In this document: positions 39,848 through 48,002 of the stretch, in pieces | How the letters are laid out: each line of letters starts with the position of its first letter | Position numbering within the stretch: the stretch's first letter is position 1 | Assembly: GCA_038562555.1 (NCBI GenBank) | Contig: JBCFBK010000045.1 | Coordinates: 1 to 48,216 of the forward strand | Source of the DNA: JBCFBK01 sp038562555 | GTDB lineage: Bacteria > Bacteroidota > Bacteroidia > Bacteroidales > Prolixibacteraceae | Length of the DNA stretch: 48,216 nucleotides | Reading direction: 5' to 3' | Program-made: the position numbers and the translations under genes | Notes under the pieces: model-generated | Database searches by the model: none | Told to the model about the DNA's origin: nothing | What the model saw: the letters and a program-made list of their open reading frames with translations, nothing else

Positions 39848-42301
39848 TTAAAATCCGATCGTCACGCCCGCAAGGAAATGAATTCCTGCCTGCGGGTAGT
39901 ACCCGTCCATTTTATAGCGTTCATCGCCAAAGTTGTATGAATAAACCCAGGCATTGCTTTCGTACTTCTCATCAAAGAGATTATTTACCAGCAGGTGCAG
40001 TTTCAACTGGTCAAAAAGAGGGTTCTTAAGCTGATAATCCACCTTCAGGTTGCTGACCAACCAGGGATCTAACTTCCGGTCTTCACTTGATGTGTTGTCA
40101 ATGTACTGGTCACTGACATAATTCGACAGCAGGGCGATATTTAGCGATCGATGCGGTTTAAAACTGATCTGGCTGTTAACGATCACTTCGGGTGAAAATG
40201 CCAGGTCGGTCTTTCCCAACTGTAGTGCATCCTGTTCTCCGGTATCCCAGTTGTCGACGTATTCCGTGAAGTTTTTAATTTTATTCCGGCTGAAGGTGGC
40301 ATGTAAATCCCAGTTGAGGCTGCGACTGATTTTTAAGCCTCCCGATAATTCAACGCCGGTGCGGTAACTGTCGGATACATTGACCATGATCGGGCTTCCC
40401 ACATCATTGATCTCTCCGGTCTGGATGAGCTGATCATCATAAGCCATGTAATACAGATTCGCACCCAGCAGGAAAACACTGGTTTTGTAGGTATAACCTG
40501 CTTCAAAATCGTTCAGCGCTTCTGAAACCGGCTGTTTTCCGGCCGGGTCGGCGTCGATGAAATTGCCGCGCGTAGGTTCCCGGTTGGCCCTTCCGTAGCT
40601 CAGGTATGCTTCATGCGACTGGTCGGGGCGGTAATAGATACCGGCCTTGGGATTGAAGAAATCATACCGGTGTGACTGGGCAACGTCACGCAGGTCATCA
40701 TCAATACCGGTAATGTCATAGTCAATGCGACGGTACTGCAGGTCACCGTACAGGCTCACCGACTCAGATAGCTGATACAGGTATTTCCCGTAAATATTAA
40801 AATCTTTTTTCAGCCCGGTTCCCCGGTACCATTCATGATTGATGTCATTATTCCCGTAGTTGGCCGCCCAGATCACATTCCCGAAATGATCGCCGTCGTA
40901 AGTGTTATACCCGCCGCCAAAGGTAAGTGACGAGTTGCCCTGCTCATAATGAAGCGAGAATATACCGCCATACAGGTCATTATCCAGCCATTTCCGTTTG
41001 ACCAGGTCGGTAACAGCCCCTTCGGCCGGTGAATTCATCGAATAATCGGCGTAATCTTCGTCATAGTCATAATTCTCATAGTAACCCTTTCCCTGCGTGA
41101 GAAAGAGAGAAGCATTCAGGTGCAGTGAAGGATTGAATTCGTGTGAAAAATGGAGCTGATAATAATCCTGCTGATAATGATCCACCTCATGTGCATAGGT
41201 ATACAGGTTGTACGTCCGGGCATCCGACTTGAGCATGTCATCGTAACGGATCTGGTTTTCTCTTTCTGAATTGCTGCTCCAAAGCCAGTGATCCCGGTAA
41301 CGTTCCATTCCTTCCATATCGTTGTTCAGTTTCACAGAAGGGACTCCGTTCCAGGCCTGATAAGTTTCCTCAATCCCGGAGAAGACATTCATCCGGAGGA
41401 TTGTCTTTTCTGAAAAATAGCCGGTCGAAACAAAGAAGGATTTCAGATCGGAACTGCCACGATCGATAAAACCGTCGGAACTGACTTTCGATAAGCGAAC
41501 ATCCATCGAAAAATGGTCATTGATCAGTCCGCTGCCTGCGCTCACCGTGTTCTTGAAGGTATTGTACGATCCGGCTGAAGTCTTGTACCCGGCGTAGGCT
41601 TTTTTATTCAGCGTATTGGTTTGCAGGTTCAAACTTGCCCCGAACGCCGCTGCTCCGTTGGCCGATGTTCCTACACCGCGCTGAACCTGGATATTTTCGG
41701 CCGACTCGGCCATATCGGGAACATCGACAAACCAGGTGCCGTGCGACTCCGCATCATTCATGGGAATGCCGTTGATCGTTACGTTGATCCGGTTCACATC
41801 GGTGCCTCGGATCCTGAAATTAGTATAGCCAATCCCTGTTCCTGCATCGGATGATGCCACAAAAGAGGGTGTCATGGTTAGCAGGTAAGGGATGTCCTGC
41901 CCCATGTTCCGTTCTTCAATGGCTGCTTTATCGAGTGTCGTTTTTGCTACCGGTGTCCGGTCACCGGCCCGTGTGGCTTCTACCAAAACTTCTTCGGTCA
42001 GAATGCCTGATGGGGAAAGCCTGATTTCCAGTTCAACATTTTGATCGACGTGTAGCGGAATCTCTTTCCGGGTATAGCCGATAAAGCTGGCCTGGAGGAC
42101 ATAATTTCCAGCCTTCAGACGGTTAAACTGAAAACGCCCGCGCTCATCTGCGGGCATGCCTTTGTAATTGCCGTTTAAAATGACATTTGTACCCGGCAAA
42201 ATTTCTCCCGCTTCATTTTTTACAACTCCCGAAACAGAGAATTGTCCAAACGAAAAAATTGCTGCAGCATGCAACAGCAACACTAAAAAAAATCGTCTCA
42301 T
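39848..42301 (-). CDS. TonB-dependent receptor under TPP riboswitch control (thiamin or precursor uptake)
   Basis: An 817-residue outer membrane receptor. It has a signal peptide (FFLVLLLHAAAIFSFGQ), a carboxypeptidase-like beta-sandwich domain (FSVSGVVKNEAGEILPGTNV, about 20-105), a plug domain (IPYLLTMTPSFVA, FRIRGTDVNRINVTINGIPM, ENIQVQRGVGTSANGAAAFG), a long beta-barrel and a C-terminal aromatic-ending strand (LAGVTIGF). A TPP riboswitch precedes the gene, so its expression falls when thiamin pyrophosphate is plentiful. Thiamin-regulated TonB receptors of this kind are known in Bacteroidota; the probable cargo is thiamin or a precursor. No inner-membrane partner or thiamin biosynthesis gene is adjacent. 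Confidence 0.93.
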   Translation of the reverse strand: MRRFFLVLLLHAAAIFSFGQFSVSGVVKNEAGEILPGTNVILNGNYKGMPADERGRFQFNRLKAGNYVLQASFIGYTRKEIPLHVDQNVELEIRLSPSGILTEEVLVEATRAGDRTPVAKTTLDKAAIEERNMGQDIPYLLTMTPSFVASSDAGTGIGYTNFRIRGTDVNRINVTINGIPMNDAESHGTWFVDVPDMAESAENIQVQRGVGTSANGAAAFGASLNLQTNTLNKKAYAGYKTSAGSYNTFKNTVSAGSGLINDHFSMDVRLSKVSSDGFIDRGSSDLKSFFVSTGYFSEKTILRMNVFSGIEETYQAWNGVPSVKLNNDMEGMERYRDHWLWSSNSERENQIRYDDMLKSDARTYNLYTYAHEVDHYQQDYYQLHFSHEFNPSLHLNASLFLTQGKGYYENYDYDEDYADYSMNSPAEGAVTDLVKRKWLDNDLYGGIFSLHYEQGNSSLTFGGGYNTYDGDHFGNVIWAANYGNNDINHEWYRGTGLKKDFNIYGKYLYQLSESVSLYGDLQYRRIDYDITGIDDDLRDVAQSHRYDFFNPKAGIYYRPDQSHEAYLSYGRANREPTRGNFIDADPAGKQPVSEALNDFEAGYTYKTSVFLLGANLYYMAYDDQLIQTGEINDVGSPIMVNVSDSYRTGVELSGGLKISRSLNWDLHATFSRNKIKNFTEYVDNWDTGEQDALQLGKTDLAFSPEVIVNSQISFKPHRSLNIALLSNYVSDQYIDNTSSEDRKLDPWLVSNLKVDYQLKNPLFDQLKLHLLVNNLFDEKYESNAWVYSYNFGDERYKMDGYYPQAGIHFLAGVTIGF

Positions 42302-42359
42302 CGTTTTTTGAAAATTTGGTTAATAACTAACCAATGAGGTAGGAAGTAATTTCCTTATT

Positions 42360-42433
42360 CGCCCTCCCTACGCCGGCATTACCCGGATCAGGTTCAGTGG
42401 GTATGATCTCAGTCCGATTTTTTAGGACACCCC
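42360..42433 (-). ncRNA. TPP riboswitch (THI element)
   Basis: On the minus strand the RNA reads GGGGTGTCCT, then CTGAGATCATACCCACTGAA, then CCTGATCCGGGTAATGCCGG and CGTAGGGA. These are the conserved P1, CUGAGA pyrimidine-sensor and CCUGAUCxGGxUAAUxCCxGCGxAGGGA pyrophosphate-sensor elements of the thiamin pyrophosphate riboswitch. It ends about 58 bases before the TonB receptor ATG at 42301, so repression could act on translation start or by early termination. Confidence 0.95.
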
Positions 42434-42449
42434 ATTGCGTAAATCGCAG

Positions 42450-42457
42450 CAAATATA
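42450..42457 (-). promoter_or_regulatory. -7 promoter box ahead of the TPP riboswitch
   Basis: Minus-strand TATATTTG fits TAnnTTTG and lies 16 bases before the riboswitch, so transcription would begin at about 42443, just ahead of its first stem. A TTTG (42486-42483) is further away than the usual spacing, so the -33 part is doubtful. Confidence 0.5.
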
Positions 42458-42496
42458 ATAAAAAGAATTAACCGTTAGCGGACAAACACATCCTTT

Positions 42497-43465
42497 TTAT
42501 AACCACTTGTTCCGTTTAAAAAACCGGAACATAAAAAGAACAATCAGGAGCAGAACGCCTGCAAAGGCCGGGAAGGCGTAAGGGCTGTCAGCCATCGGTA
42601 TTCCCGACAGATTTACGCCAAACAGGCCGGAGAAAAAACTGAGCGGTAAAAACAGGGCGGCAATGAGCGATAACAGGTACATTCGCTTGTTGAGCTGTTC
42701 GTTTTGACGCTGGTTGAGGGTTTCCATACTTACCGAAGCCAATTCCCGCGATGCCTCCAGCACTTCCAGGTAACGCAGCAGGTAGTCGCCGGCTTCGCGT
42801 AAACGGATCTGCTGTTTTAAAGTCATCCATCCGGTCTTTTCGAGCTGAAGCTTATTTAATGCGTCCCTTTGCGGGATCAGGAAGCGCTTGAGCTGAATGA
42901 TTTGCCTGCGAAGGTGGTGCAGGTCGGGCTTGTAATCGCTTTGAGTATCGTCCATGATCCGTTCTTCCATGGAAATAGCCCGTTCTTCAATATTTTCCAT
43001 GGTTTCGCTCATGTTGAGCACGATCCGTTCATTTAGTTTCACAATAAAATCACCGGTCGAAAGCGGCGGATTTCCCTGTTCAATATCAGCGAGCAGGTTT
43101 TGAATGGATGTCAGGTTCTTTTTCTGGCATGTAATCAGTAAATTGCGGGCAGCCAGGATCCGGACTGAAATCATATTTTCGGGCTTTTCACCCTTGATCT
43201 TGTTAATTCCGCGCACAATCAGTAATAATTCCTCGTTGGACACTGCAACCCGCGGACGTGATTCGGCCTTAGTCAGGGCATGGATCGTCGACTCGTTAAT
43301 GTCCAATGACAGAAGGACCTGTCTGACTTCCGGTGCTGAAAAATTAAGCTGCATCCAGATGTAGTCATTTTCATGTTTTACAGCCGGTAAATTATCGGGA
43401 TCGATTTTCTTCGCAGTCTTGCCGGCCGAGTCAATATAAAAGGTGTTGATAACAGCGTTTTTCAT
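42497..43465 (-). CDS. CorA/ZntB-family divalent cation transporter
   Basis: A 322-residue protein. A large N-terminal cytoplasmic domain (about 1-255) with a long helical stalk is followed by two C-terminal membrane helices (LLSLIAALFLPLSFFSGLFG and AFPAFAGVLLLIVLFMFRFF) and a basic tail. The loop after the first helix reads FGVNLSGIP. CorA magnesium channels carry Y/F-GMN here; a GVN/GIN version followed by a GIP-type segment is nearer to the ZntB zinc-transport branch. Zinc, magnesium or another divalent metal is possible. The gene shares direction with the GT2 gene but is separated by 115 bases of repeats. Confidence 0.88.
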   Translation of the reverse strand: MKNAVINTFYIDSAGKTAKKIDPDNLPAVKHENDYIWMQLNFSAPEVRQVLLSLDINESTIHALTKAESRPRVAVSNEELLLIVRGINKIKGEKPENMISVRILAARNLLITCQKKNLTSIQNLLADIEQGNPPLSTGDFIVKLNERIVLNMSETMENIEERAISMEERIMDDTQSDYKPDLHHLRRQIIQLKRFLIPQRDALNKLQLEKTGWMTLKQQIRLREAGDYLLRYLEVLEASRELASVSMETLNQRQNEQLNKRMYLLSLIAALFLPLSFFSGLFGVNLSGIPMADSPYAFPAFAGVLLLIVLFMFRFFKRNKWL

Positions 43466-43473
43466 CCAGGAAA

Positions 43474-43536
43474 TTTAGTCGTAACTATTTAGTCGTAAGT
43501 TGTAAGATCGGAAATCGGAAAATGGGGAATCGGAAT
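43474..43536. repeat. Heptad array, words TTTAGTC and CGGAAAT
   Basis: Nine seven-base units in a row: TTTAGTC, GTAACTA, TTTAGTC, GTAAGTT, GTAAGAT, CGGAAAT, CGGAAAA, TGGGGAA, TCGGAAT. The word changes midway without loss of phase. The array begins nine bases upstream of the CorA-type start codon and fills the promoter region. Confidence 0.75.
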
Positions 43537-43580
43537 GGAAAAAAAACTCCGGTGTCCTTGTTCCCGTATCCTTGTTTCTT

Positions 43581-44648
43581 CTAATGTCTTGTATCTTGTG
43601 TCTTGTGTCCTGATACTTGTGTCTTTTTCTGATCCAGCTCTCCGAATTTACGCTTTTTCCGGATATAAAACTTCCAGATGATGCTTTTGCAAAGGATTTC
43701 CTCATGCCACTTCTGTGAAGAAAGGCTTTTTAACTGTCGCCTTTTTTTTCTCAAAACAGGTAACGCGCGGTAAAACGATATGTGGGCTCTCCAGACGCTG
43801 CCGAAACCCCCGAAATTTCCTTCCGACAGGAATTTTACGGCGGCTGCGCCATCCAGGCACATCCGGGGAATCATTACCTTATACAATTTCTTTGAAGGAA
43901 GGTTTTTATAAAGGAGAAAAAGGCTGTTCCGGAAGTTTAAATAAAGCTTCCGTGGACTGGAGTAGGGCAGAGACCCGCCTCCCAGATGATAAACTGTGCT
44001 CAAGGGGGTATACCTGATCCGGAATCCTCTGTTTTTTAAGCGCCAGCACAGGTCAATCTCTTCCATGTGCGCCCAAAAATCGGCATCGAAACCGCCCGAT
44101 TCATGAAAAGCTTCTGCCCTTACGGCCATACATGCCCCGCTTGCCCAGAAAATGTCTGAAATTTCGTCATACTGTCCGTTATCCTTCTCGTTCACATTCA
44201 GGATCCGGCCGCGGCAAAAAGGGAAGCCCAGCTTATCAATAAAGCCGCCTGCGGCGCCGGCATATTCAAATTCATCTTTTTTGGCCCAGCTTTTTATCTT
44301 AGGCTGAACGGCAGCACACGAAGGATCACTTTCCATCAATTGGATGAGCGGGGCGATCCATCCCGGTGTAACTTCCACGTCCGAATTAAGCAGGATATAA
44401 TAATCCGCATTAATACGGCGCAAAGCCTCATTATATCCTTTGGCGAAACCATGATTTTCAGCTAATTCAAGAACGGTTATTCCATCGAATGCTCGCAGCA
44501 GGCTCACGGAGCCGTCGCTGGAACCATTATCCGCAACGATAATTTTCACGCCTTCTTCCCGGCTGCAGGAAATAACCGAAGGTAAAAAGCGGGGAAGCAG
44601 TTCCTTACCGTTCCAGTTCAGAATAACAATAGCTACTTGTGGTTTCAT
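43581..44648 (-). CDS. GT2-family glycosyltransferase
   Basis: A 355-residue GT-A glycosyltransferase starting MKPQVAIVILNWNGKELLPR. Motifs: VADNGSSDGS for the nucleotide site, ENHGFAKGYNEALRRINADY, YILLNSDVEVTPGW with the metal-binding acidic motif, and FWASGACMAVRAEAFHESGG with an ED-type acidic segment (DADFWAHMEEIDLCWRLKNRG). The family includes rhamnosyl- and other polysaccharide-building enzymes. The upstream neighbour ends 14 bases earlier, or overlaps by 4 if the in-frame ATG at 44666 is used. The last 13 codons (KTQVSGHKTQDTRH region) are encoded by a seven-base repeat array, so the natural C-terminus was probably extended or replaced by it. Confidence 0.9.
   Translation of the reverse strand: MKPQVAIVILNWNGKELLPRFLPSVISCSREEGVKIIVADNGSSDGSVSLLRAFDGITVLELAENHGFAKGYNEALRRINADYYILLNSDVEVTPGWIAPLIQLMESDPSCAAVQPKIKSWAKKDEFEYAGAAGGFIDKLGFPFCRGRILNVNEKDNGQYDEISDIFWASGACMAVRAEAFHESGGFDADFWAHMEEIDLCWRLKNRGFRIRYTPLSTVYHLGGGSLPYSSPRKLYLNFRNSLFLLYKNLPSKKLYKVMIPRMCLDGAAAVKFLSEGNFGGFGSVWRAHISFYRALPVLRKKRRQLKSLSSQKWHEEILCKSIIWKFYIRKKRKFGELDQKKTQVSGHKTQDTRH
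43582..43623. repeat. Heptad array, word TTGTGTC, inside the GT2 3' end
   Basis: Units TAATGTC, TTGTATC, TTGTGTC, TTGTGTC, CTGATAC, TTGTGTC, six in a row with exact seven-base period. The array covers the GT2 stop codon and its last codons. Weaker units (GTGTCCT, TGTTCCC, GTATCCT) continue to about 43553. Confidence 0.8.
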
Positions 44649-44662
44649 CAAAACAAAGGTAG

Positions 44663-45133
44663 TCATCTGATCATCATCCGCGACAGGATGTTAATCAGGT
44701 CTTCTTTTTTCAGGGTATTTAATTTTTCTTTGACCTTTTCAGCTTGCCCTTCGGTGTCCTGGGAAAGGATATCCTGCAGTTCCTTTAGTTGTTTCCCGGG
44801 GAGTTCTTCCCCGAGGATCTGCCAAAGCAGGTTGGCTTGTTGTTTTGCGGCAGGCGTACCCAGTACTTCGAGTTCAGCTATGGCGGCATCGAGCACCTGT
44901 CGGGCCTGGTTCCGCACCGGGTCTTCCGTTTCCTTGTTGCCGGTCACATCACGCAGGTGCCAGCTTGAATAATCATATTTTAATTCGCCGATCATTTTCA
45001 GAACAGGATGGTCCTTGCCAAAGATCCGTTGGGCCAACAGGAGGGTTTGGTTTTTCCAACCCTCCAGATCGAAACTCTTTCCTGCAAGTTTTTCCCGTTG
45101 CAGGGTGAGCAGCGTTATTTCTTTGTCAACCAT
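44663..45133 (-). CDS. Uncharacterised helical protein
   Basis: A 156-residue protein without signal peptide or membrane helix, rich in charged helices. The start at 45133 (MVDKEITLLTLQREKLAG) is preferred; 24 bases of extension to 45157 add nothing recognisable. The first 100 residues contain FDLEGWKNQTLLLAQRIFG and YDYSSWHLRDVTG, a pattern seen in several bacterial proteins of unknown function. The C-terminal part (LKELQDILSQ, VKEKLNTLKKEDLINIL) looks like a small helical bundle. It lies between inositol monophosphatase and the GT2 gene in the same direction. No function is proposed. Confidence 0.75.
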   Translation of the reverse strand: MVDKEITLLTLQREKLAGKSFDLEGWKNQTLLLAQRIFGKDHPVLKMIGELKYDYSSWHLRDVTGNKETEDPVRNQARQVLDAAIAELEVLGTPAAKQQANLLWQILGEELPGKQLKELQDILSQDTEGQAEKVKEKLNTLKKEDLINILSRMMIR

Positions 45134-45197
45134 AGGAGTTCTTGCTTTTTCATGCAAGTTAAGGTATTGTCAGCCTATGTCCAATAGGATTGAAAAA

Positions 45198-45989
45198 CTA
45201 TCCCAGAAATTCATTGACTTTTTTGAAGAATTCAGGATAGTAATTCATGTTGGCTGCTACGATTTCCTTTCCGAACAGGTAGTTATCGCCTCCTTTGAAA
45301 TCGCTTATTTTTCCGCCTGCTTCTTTCACCAGGATAATGCCTGCGGCGATATCCCAGGGACTGAGGGCATGCTCGAAAAAACCGTCGAACCTGCCACAGG
45401 CCACGTAGGCCATGTCGGTGGCAGCGGAACCCATACGGCGCATTCCGCGGGTCTCTGTCATAAAGAATTCAAGCACCTGAAGGTACCTGCCCATGATTTC
45501 GAAGTTATAATAAGGAAATCCGGTTGCCAACAGCACGTCTTCATGGGTAGCTGATTTGGAGACCGCAATGGGTTTACCATTTAACCAGGCACCTCCGTCT
45601 TTCCAGGCTGAAAACAGTTCGTCCTGGCCAACTTCATAAACAACACCTGCCACCGGTTCATTGTCCTTTGTCAGTCCGATTGATACCGCGTGCGGGAAAA
45701 TACCATGGATAAAGTTCGTGGTACCATCGAGCGGATCGATAACCCACTGCCAGGTTTCACCGTTTTGTCCGGCTGTTCCCTCTTCTGTGACAAATCCGGC
45801 TTCGGGCAGGATGACACGGAGTTTCTCCACGATCATCTTTTCGGCATTTTTATCGACATAGGTCACCAGACTGGCCTTTCCTTTGAGCTCGATATCATCG
45901 TGGGTGATTTTCATCCGCTCTTCGCGGATAAATTGTCCGGCTTGTTTGGCAATATCGCCAATCTGACTGCAAATATTCTCTAAATCCAT
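45198..45989 (-). CDS. Inositol-1-monophosphatase family protein (SuhB-like)
   Basis: A 263-residue enzyme of the IMPase/FBPase/PAP fold. Metal-site motifs are complete: the glutamate of FVTEEGTAG, WVIDPLDGTTNFIHGIFPHA, and SPWDIAAGIILVKEAGG. The family dephosphorylates inositol monophosphate or related sugar phosphates, and SuhB-like members also affect RNA processing; some act on 3'-phosphoadenosine phosphates. Substrate cannot be assigned here. It is the first of three genes in this direction. The 192-base upstream stretch 45990-46181 holds no gene and only weak repeats such as an ACGAA/TTCGT stem near 46041. Confidence 0.93.
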   Translation of the reverse strand: MDLENICSQIGDIAKQAGQFIREERMKITHDDIELKGKASLVTYVDKNAEKMIVEKLRVILPEAGFVTEEGTAGQNGETWQWVIDPLDGTTNFIHGIFPHAVSIGLTKDNEPVAGVVYEVGQDELFSAWKDGGAWLNGKPIAVSKSATHEDVLLATGFPYYNFEIMGRYLQVLEFFMTETRGMRRMGSAATDMAYVACGRFDGFFEHALSPWDIAAGIILVKEAGGKISDFKGGDNYLFGKEIVAANMNYYPEFFKKVNEFLG

Positions 45990-46181
45990 ATTTATTAAGT
46001 ATCAAGACACAACTATCTGGGTAATATTACTGGTATGAAAACACGAAGTTCGTTTTTATCAGGGCTACTTCAAAATTTCCCTTGTTATTTATTTATAAAG
46101 GTTTTTCTTTTCTGAAAATCCGGCGGCTGTTTTTTATCTGACAGAAAGCGCTTAACTTTCAGCTTCGATTAAATTCTGAAA

Positions 46182-46242
46182 ATGAAATAGCCATAAGAGC
46201 TAAAGCTCATACAAACGGGGAATGGATAAATGGCTATTCCAT
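46182..46242 (+). repeat. Stem-loop repeat, copy 3 (upstream of Gfo/Idh gene)
   Basis: Left arm ATGAAATAGCCA (46182-46193), right arm TGGCTATTCCAT (46231-46242). The interior AAGCTCATACAAA is the same as in copy 1 (18433-18495). The in-frame ATG at 46241 belongs to the right arm, so it is unlikely to be the start of the downstream gene; that gene most likely begins at 46286, 43 bases on. Confidence 0.8.
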
Positions 46243-46285
46243 GAGTACGTACCAAAGGATAATAGCAAAGACAAAACTTATACGA

Positions 46286-47326
46286 ATGAAAATCTGGAAT
46301 CTGGGAATCATTGGCAGCGGCAGTATCGCCGACTTTCATGCGAAGGCCATCAAAAGCCTCCCTAATGCCTGTTTAACCGGTGTATGCGGACATAATGAAA
46401 TGAAAACAAAGGCACTGGCAGAAAAATATTCCTGCAAGACTTTTAAAAATTCATCAGAAATGCTTCAGTCGGCCGATATCGATATGGTGCTAATTGCAAC
46501 ACCCAGCGGTGCCCATATTGAACCTGTTATTGAAGCGGCCCGGTACCGGAAGCATGTGCTTTGTGAAAAACCCCTGGAGATCAGCCCCGAACGGATTGAC
46601 AAGATGATCCTGGCCCACGAAGAAGCGGGAACCTGGCTCGGCGGCATTTTCAATTACCGGTTTAATGACGCCGTACGTTTGCTGAAGCAGGCAGTCGACG
46701 ACGGTCGTTTTGGCGTCATAACAAGCGCTTCGGTCTATGTACCGTGGTGGCGAAGTGACGCCTATTACGACAGCAGTTGGAGAGGTACCCTGGCTCTGGA
46801 TGGCGGCGGAGCTTTAATGAACCAGTCGATCCACATGATCGACATGCTTCAGTATATGGTGGGGCCTGTCAGTTCTTTGCAGGCGTACACGGCCACGCTG
46901 GCGCATCCCCGGATTGAAGTGGAAGATTCGGCTGTAGCCATCTTGAAGTTCAAAAATCAGGCGCTTGGGCTGGTTCACGGGTCAACATCCTCCTATCCGG
47001 GACAGTTCCGGCGACTGGAAATCATGGGAACAAAAGCTACGGTCGTTATGGAGGAAAACAGTTTCAAAGTCTGGCAGTTTGCCGATCCGCTGCCGGCAGA
47101 TGACGAGATCAAGGAAAAATACAGCGCTATTGAGGGCGGGGGCGGCGTATCCGATCCGATGGCCATTCCCTTTGAACCTCATGCCCGGAACATTGCCGCG
47201 TTTATCGAGGCGGTGGAACAAGGCAAACCTTTTGAAATAGACGGAACGGAAGCCCGTAAATCGGTCGAAATCATTACGGCCATTTACCGGGCAGCAAAAG
47301 AGCATAAAGAAATAGTTTTATCATAA
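46286..47326 (+). CDS. Gfo/Idh/MocA-family oxidoreductase
   Basis: A 346-residue NAD(P)-dependent sugar or inositol dehydrogenase. The Rossmann start KIWNLGIIGSGSIADFHAKA is at once after the chosen methionine, and the catalytic CEKPLE motif lies at about 95, with GGALMNQSIHMIDMLQYMVG holding the family histidine near the active site. The C-terminal alpha/beta domain ends EARKSVEIITAIYRAAKEHKEIVL. Substrates in this family include inositol, glucose, xylose and anhydro-sugars; which one applies here is not visible. The upstream repeat copy 3 and a separate ECF sigma gene downstream give no pathway. An extension to 46241 would use the repeat as coding sequence and adds no structure. Confidence 0.93.
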   Translation: MKIWNLGIIGSGSIADFHAKAIKSLPNACLTGVCGHNEMKTKALAEKYSCKTFKNSSEMLQSADIDMVLIATPSGAHIEPVIEAARYRKHVLCEKPLEISPERIDKMILAHEEAGTWLGGIFNYRFNDAVRLLKQAVDDGRFGVITSASVYVPWWRSDAYYDSSWRGTLALDGGGALMNQSIHMIDMLQYMVGPVSSLQAYTATLAHPRIEVEDSAVAILKFKNQALGLVHGSTSSYPGQFRRLEIMGTKATVVMEENSFKVWQFADPLPADDEIKEKYSAIEGGGGVSDPMAIPFEPHARNIAAFIEAVEQGKPFEIDGTEARKSVEIITAIYRAAKEHKEIVLS

Positions 47327-47375
47327 CAGCGAAAGTCGGCCCGACGGTTTCAGTCGCTATCTAATCAGCTAACCG

Positions 47376-47933
47376 ATGTTCGACGAAAAATCTTTTGAGG
47401 AGTTGTTCCGGGTTTATTACCGGCCACTGTGTTACTATGCCCGGAAATTTGCCCTGGATCACGTTGAATCGGAGGAAGTTGTTGAACAGGTCTTTTTGAA
47501 GTTATGGGAGATCAGGGAAGTGATTTCGATCGAAAAATCTGCTTCCGCCTATCTCTACCGGTCTGTCAGAAACCAAAGCATCAATTATTTAAAGCAGAGA
47601 ATTACCTTTTCCAAAAACAAGGAGGATTATGCTTTAAAGCTCCGGCAGTCCCGGCTTTTTTCTGCGATCAGCGAAGAAGACGGAGCATCGGCCTTGCTTG
47701 CCCGGGAACTTGAACAACAAATCAATCAGGCTATTAATGACTTGCCGGAGAAATGCCGGGAAATATTCCTGTTAAGCCGGAGCGGGAATCTCTCGATCAA
47801 AGAAATTGCCGAAAAGCTCCACATCTCGACCAATACCGTTCAGAAGCAAATCTCCATCGCGATCGCTAAGTTGCGGGAGATCCTAAGCTATTACCTGACA
47901 GGTCTTTTGGCTGTCCTGCATTATTTTTTTTGA
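47376..47933 (+). CDS. ECF-type RNA polymerase sigma factor (Bacteroidota family)
   Basis: A 185-residue sigma factor. Region 2 (about 1-80) reads FEELFRVYYRPLCYYARKF, with SEEVVEQVFLKLWE and ASAYLYRSVRNQSINYLKQ. Region 4 (about 118-175) reads LPEKCREIFLLSRSGNLSIK and EIAEKLHISTNTVQKQISIA, the DNA-recognition helix. It has a hydrophobic C-terminal end (YYLTGLLAVLHYFF). Such sigma factors are normally held by a FecR-type anti-sigma factor encoded next to them and turn on SusC/SusD loci when the TonB receptor binds its substrate. The anti-sigma gene begins 69 bases downstream. Confidence 0.93.
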   Translation: MFDEKSFEELFRVYYRPLCYYARKFALDHVESEEVVEQVFLKLWEIREVISIEKSASAYLYRSVRNQSINYLKQRITFSKNKEDYALKLRQSRLFSAISEEDGASALLARELEQQINQAINDLPEKCREIFLLSRSGNLSIKEIAEKLHISTNTVQKQISIAIAKLREILSYYLTGLLAVLHYFF

Positions 47934-48002
47934 AAAAATCCGCAATCCTTTTTACTGAAGTTTCCTTTTCCTTTGTCTTATATGTGTAAGAGGGCGAAAA
48001 TT

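Noticed and set aside
43475..43705. Open frame on the minus strand through the 43.5 kb repeat region
   Set aside because: It consists of translated heptad repeats (RKRHKYQDTRHKIQDI and the like) and overlaps the GT2 gene in another frame; not a protein family.
44654..44661. TACCTTTG as a promoter of the GT2 gene
   Set aside because: The box would place the transcription start on or after the ATG at 44648; probably chance or inside the upstream gene's end.
46241..46285. Earlier start for the Gfo/Idh dehydrogenase
   Set aside because: The ATG at 46241 is the end of the stem-loop repeat arm, and the Rossmann fold begins right after 46286.
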